NCBI RefSeq assembly: GCF_900182705.1
Contig: NZ_FXTP01000009.1
Location: 124,001 to 188,000 of the forward strand
DNA from: Gracilimonas mengyeensis
GTDB lineage: Bacteria > Bacteroidota > Rhodothermia > Balneolales > Balneolaceae
Direction: 5' to 3'
Length of the DNA: 64,000 bases
Part shown: piece after piece, positions 60,933 to 64,000 of the stretch
How positions within the stretch are numbered: position 1 is the first letter of the stretch
Layout: every line of letters starts with the position of its first letter
Translations under genes and position numbers: made by a program
The notes under the pieces: model-generated
What the model saw: only the letters and a program-made list of their open reading frames with translations
Told to the model about the DNA's origin: nothing
Databases searched by the model: none

Positions 60933-62489
60933 ATGTCAGATAATGAAACCGCCGGACTAACGGCCGGGGAGTTAGAATCCTTAGAGGGGAAAAAGCTTCA
61001 CGAATTACAGAAACTTGCGAAATCGATCGGAATCAGCAGAGTAACCGGTATTCGCAAAGCCCAGCTCATTGAAGAAATTAGAAAAAAAGCTTCAGAGCAG
61101 GATCTTTTTGACCAAGCCGAAGATAAAGATAAAGACGACGAGGCAGACGACCGCCAAAAAAATGATTCGGCCCAGAAAGATGAAGAGCTGAAAAACTATG
61201 GCGGCCAAAGCCATATCGTGTCGTATAATAAGAAGGAAGAAAAGGACGACAAGAAGAAATCTAATAAAAAGCGTCCGCACAGCAACAAACGCAAAGGGCA
61301 TGAGCACAATAAGCTGCCCGAGTCGGATGCACCCACGCTTCAGGAACGTATTGAGGAGCTGGAACCTGATTTAGGACCGTACTTGTTTAATGAGGGTACG
61401 CTGGAAATTCTGCCCGATGGCTATGGTTTTCTCCGTTCGGTGAACTACAATTACAAAGCCAGCCCGGATGATATTTATGTGTCGCCTTCGCAGATTAAGC
61501 GATTCCGTTTAAAACAAGGTGACTGTGTGATTGGTGTGATTCGTCCCCCAAAAGTGGGAGAGCGGTATTTTGCCCTGCTTCGTATTGAAGGCGTAAACGG
61601 TCGTATTCCGCACGACATGGATAATCGCCAGGATTTTGAAGATCTGCTGCCAATCCACCCCGATCAGCGTTACCGCCTGGAGTATGATGCTAAGGAACAC
61701 ACAACGCGTTTAATCGATCTTTTTGCCCCAGTTGGAAAAGGGCAGCGTGGTTTGATTGTAGCTCAGCCCAAGACCGGTAAAACCACCATTCTGCGGAATA
61801 TTGCTAATGCCGTTTCTGCCAACTCTCCTGATACCAAGATTTTGATTGTGTTGATTGACGAGCGTCCGGAAGAAGTGACCGAGATGGAACGTACGGTAGA
61901 AGGCGCCGAAGTTGTGGCTTCTACTTTTGACGAGAAACCTGAAAACCATATTGGTCTGGCTGAGATTGTATTTGAAAAGGCTAAACGCCTGGTAGAAAGT
62001 GGCCATGATGTTCTCCTGCTGATGGATTCCATTACTCGTCTGGCGCGTGCTTATAACGTAGTGGCTTCCAATAAAGGCCGTACCATGACTGGTGGGGTTG
62101 ATTCCGAAGCGTTAAAAGCTCCACGCCAACTGTTTAGTTCAGCCCGAAACATCGAGAACGGCGGCTCGCTTACTATTCTTGCTACCGCCCTGATTGATAC
62201 CGGCTCACGCATGGATGATGTGATTTTTGAGGAATTCAAGGGAACCGGTAACATGGAAATTTACCTGGACCGTCGCATTTCAGAACGTCGTGTATATCCG
62301 GCTATCGACATATTCCGTAGCGGAACCCGTCGCGAAGAACTGCTGGTGGATGAGGCTGAGCGTGAAAAAGTAGTATTGCTTCGACGTTATCTCACCAACA
62401 TGAGTCCCTACGAAGCCATGGACTTCCTGCTTGATAAAATCAAAGGAACCAAGAATAACGAGGATTTCCTTATTTCGATGAACAAGTAG
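60933..62489 (+). CDS. rho: Transcription termination factor Rho
   Basis: The 518-residue hexameric helicase ends Rho-dependent transcripts. It has an N-terminal Rho_N helix domain ([21 protein letters not shown], ~18-45), then a Lys/Asp-rich insert of about 75 residues (~55-130) not found in E. coli Rho. The RNA-binding cold-shock-like domain follows ([16 protein letters not shown]), with Walker [10 protein letters not shown], Walker [15 protein letters not shown] and the Q/R-loop region. The charged insert is common in the Bacteroidota and related phyla, where it is thought to be a disordered extra RNA-binding segment. Confidence 0.98.
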   Translation: MSDNETAGLTAGELESLEGKKLHELQKLAKSIGISRVTGIRKAQLIEEIRKKASEQDLFDQAEDKDKDDEADDRQKNDSAQKDEELKNYGGQSHIVSYNKKEEKDDKKKSNKKRPHSNKRKGHEHNKLPESDAPTLQERIEELEPDLGPYLFNEGTLEILPDGYGFLRSVNYNYKASPDDIYVSPSQIKRFRLKQGDCVIGVIRPPKVGERYFALLRIEGVNGRIPHDMDNRQDFEDLLPIHPDQRYRLEYDAKEHTTRLIDLFAPVGKGQRGLIVAQPKTGKTTILRNIANAVSANSPDTKILIVLIDERPEEVTEMERTVEGAEVVASTFDEKPENHIGLAEIVFEKAKRLVESGHDVLLLMDSITRLARAYNVVASNKGRTMTGGVDSEALKAPRQLFSSARNIENGGSLTILATALIDTGSRMDDVIFEEFKGTGNMEIYLDRRISERRVYPAIDIFRSGTRREELLVDEAEREKVVLLRRYLTNMSPYEAMDFLLDKIKGTKNNEDFLISMNK

Positions 62490-62493
62490 GGGT

Positions 62494-62535
62494 GAGGTTT
62501 TAGTTGTTAATTTTGAGGTGTTAGTTTTTAGTTGG
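62494..62535. repeat. Heptamer tandem array after rho
   Basis: Six degenerate 7-bp units follow the rho stop: GAGGTTT, TAGTTGT, TAATTTT, GAGGTGT, TAGTTTT, TAGTTGG. The words resemble those of the array at 28175-28195. Confidence 0.6.
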
Positions 62536-62687
62536 TGCCTTGAGCTTTAACTGTGATACTTGTGATGGAATTGATAGGCTGAGATAGTTCTAATAAAATA
62601 TTCATCACAGTAAATCATGGTAATCATCCCTATCAGGATTAACCGAGGAACGAAATAACCAAGTTTCTGGCTTCTATACCTGTGAAT

Positions 62688-62729
62688 TGATCACTGGTCA
62701 CTGATAACTGCACATCGCTCACTGTACAT
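62688..62729. repeat. Heptamer tandem array ending at a start codon
   Basis: Six 7-bp units, TGATCAC, TGGTCAC, TGATAAC, TGCACAT, CGCTCAC and TGTACAT, run up to and include the AT of the ATG at 62728. An array in this position could affect translation of the following gene. Confidence 0.65.
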
Positions 62730-63449
62730 GAACAAGTTCCTCTTTCAAAGAAGCTGGCTTTGGTTTGTCGTTTTTTTCGGCTTCGCCCTGATCGCTTTTT
62801 GGCCCAGTTATTATGCGGATGTGACGGCATCCATGCCGGCTGGAACGCATCTTCATGGTATCGCCATGACGCTTTGGTGCCTGATGCTCATCGGGCAGGC
62901 GTATCTGATCCGCGCCAAGCGAAGGGACATTCACAAAATCGTGGCAAGGCTTCTTATCTGCTGGTGCCATTTATCATCTTATCTACGTTGAACCTTACTC
63001 ATCTAAGCCTGAAAGACAACGAGCCCTATACTGCTGTTGTCTTTTCTGATTTGGCTTTGATGATTAATGCCACGGTGCTTTTTGGGATTATTTATGGAAT
63101 AGCTATCTATTATCGTAAAGACCCGCTCACCCATGCCCGGTACATGTTTTGTACCATCTTCCCGATGTTTACCCCCATTACCGACCGCCTCATCTATCGA
63201 AATATTCGTCCGTTAGTCGAAGCGGCTCCTACCATTGACGGAAGTCCTATAGTCCCCTTCTGGGGATTTTTGTTGGCTCTAATTTTAGTTGGAGGCTTAG
63301 CTTTCTGGGATTGGAAATCCAATAAACGAACAGATGTATTCCCGGCTATTCTGGGGATGCTGGTGTTGTATCATATTTCCGTATTCACTTTTCACATGAT
63401 CCCAGCCTGGCGAGCTTTTGGTGAGTGGTTTTTGGGTTTGTCTATTTGA
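62728..63449 (+). pseudogene. Polytopic membrane protein, frameshifted
   Basis: Two frames together encode one protein of about 240 residues with several transmembrane helices. The first frame starts at 62728 and reads KRRDIHKIVARLL before stopping at 62991. The second continues KASYLLVPFIILSTLNL ... and ends GEWFLGLSI at 63449. The natural sequence is probably IHKIVGKASYLLVPF, so one G is missing in the GTGG at about 62941-62944. I recognise no named domain. It may be a pseudogene or a sequencing error. Confidence 0.75.
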
Positions 63450-63474
63450 TAACCTGAACTAAAGTGTATTTACC

Positions 63475-63525
63475 TCGTTCCGCTGCTCTGCTGCGGAATG
63501 CGGTATAGAGGCTCTGCCTCATACT
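63475..63525. repeat. REP-like double hairpin beside the RAYT gene
   Basis: TTCCGC-TGC-TCT-GCT-GCGGAA (63478-63498) and GAGGC-TCT-GCCTC (63508-63520) are two short hairpins with GCTCTGC loops. They match in layout and in the flanking CCTCGT the hairpins at 27357-27404 and, in part, 52234-52259. They lie just downstream of the REP-type transposase gene. Confidence 0.65.
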
Positions 63526-63581
63526 ATGCATACCAAAACACTCCTGTACAGAGCAGCCAATGAAAGGCATACTTACACAAA

Positions 63582-64000
63582 TTAACCTTGGAATAAAGTG
63601 ATCGGAATAACTCCCCTATCTCCCTGATAATTAATTGCTGATGAAAGTCGCCAATGAGCCGGATTTTCTACAAAACCAGCATTTACCGGATTCAAGTGGA
63701 TGTATTGCATCTTTTGATTAAACATCTTTGAAGAGAATATTTGTTTGGGATGAAGCCCTTCCTGCCAAACTTGGTGATCACTGTCCCGATGGTTTTTGAG
63801 TTTATTTGAATCGAGTTGCCTCAATATGCTTTTGGAATCCTTTTCCAGAAGATAATCGACAATTGTTCTTCCTGTGAATGATTTGAATGCACGAAGTTTG
63901 CCAGACAACTCTTTATCCTCTGCAATCAAGTGCAAATGATTTGGCATGATGACGTATCCATATAAACTTACCCCATTTTCATTTTGTAGATAGCATAATG
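63582..64000 (-). CDS. REP-associated tyrosine transposase (RAYT), truncated by the window edge
   Basis: The frame runs off the right edge without a start. Upstream of the ATG at 63947 it reads in frame SLYGYVI, then MPNHLHLI, the normal continuous HUH segment of this family, so the gene begins beyond 64000. The catalytic Tyr lies in YIHLNPVNAGF, followed by WRLSSA, both typical of RAYTs. These single-copy transposases mobilise REP hairpins. The nearby hairpins with GCTCTGC loops at 63478-63520 are likely its substrates. The C-terminal part appears complete. Confidence 0.9.
   Translation of the reverse strand, partial: LCYLQNENGVSLYGYVIMPNHLHLIAEDKELSGKLRAFKSFTGRTIVDYLLEKDSKSILRQLDSNKLKNHRDSDHQVWQEGLHPKQIFSSKMFNQKMQYIHLNPVNAGFVENPAHWRLSSAINYQGDRGVIPITLFQG

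Noticed and set aside
1-64000. tRNA or rRNA genes
   Set aside because: I saw no cloverleaf-like or rRNA-like sequence by eye in the intergenic regions; a covariance-model scan would be needed to exclude small RNAs.

Overview
The window looks like chromosomal DNA of a heterotrophic Gram-negative bacterium of the Balneolota/Rhodothermota group, such as Balneola, Gracilimonas or a relative. This is an inference from several traits. Secreted proteins end in Por-type sorting domains with the NYPNPFNP signature. There are many TonB-dependent receptors with an N-terminal carboxypeptidase-like domain, a PorV/PorQ-family protein, a DUF4249 lipoprotein, and a Rho factor with a long charged insert. I see no tRNA, rRNA, CRISPR array or phage.

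Layout. Positions 1-9 kb hold two cold-shock genes with a shared upstream element, an aspartyl protease, a serine carboxypeptidase, an S1/P1 nuclease, an IS200-like transposase framed by inverted hairpins, leuS and two small unknown genes. Positions 9-12.5 kb hold a TonB receptor/DUF4249 lipoprotein pair. Positions 12.5-19 kb hold a 264-bp MITE-like element, citrate synthase, a methyltransferase, a metallo-hydrolase, a patatin, an orphan glycine-betaine-type binding protein, a CBS protein and a Crp/Fnr regulator. Positions 19-23 kb hold a probable copper-uptake operon: a His/Cys-rich secreted protein, a Met-rich lipoprotein and an OprC-like TonB receptor carrying CxxxM and HxM motifs. Positions 23-32.6 kb are mostly housekeeping: fetAB, a long dCTP deaminase with a coupled ferredoxin-like gene, rsmE, a frameshifted carotenoid-type oxidoreductase, two rhomboids and ispG.

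Positions 33.1-58.1 kb form the main accessory locus, for alpha-glucan (starch/maltodextrin) use. It starts with LacI/cre-like palindromic operators. Next come a SurA-like lipoprotein, a TonB receptor, a 1294-residue secreted protein, a PorV-family protein and a secreted protein with about four starch-binding-like repeats. These are followed by a LacI regulator, four GH13 enzymes (one with a Por sorting domain, three lipoproteins) and an MFS/GPH sugar transporter. A PIN toxin/antitoxin pair sits before the last GH13 gene. Together they would bind and cut glucans at the surface, import oligosaccharides across the outer membrane, trim them in the periplasm and carry them across the inner membrane. 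No SusD homologue is visible.

Positions 58-64 kb hold a cysteine-less thioredoxin-fold protein, a pabC-folC pair, rho, a frameshifted membrane protein and, running off the edge, a REP-associated transposase. The intergenic regions are rich in small repeats: heptamer, octamer and nonamer arrays, REP-like hairpins with GCTCTGC loops, and two MITE-like elements with matching termini. Several genes appear to start with TTG or GTG.
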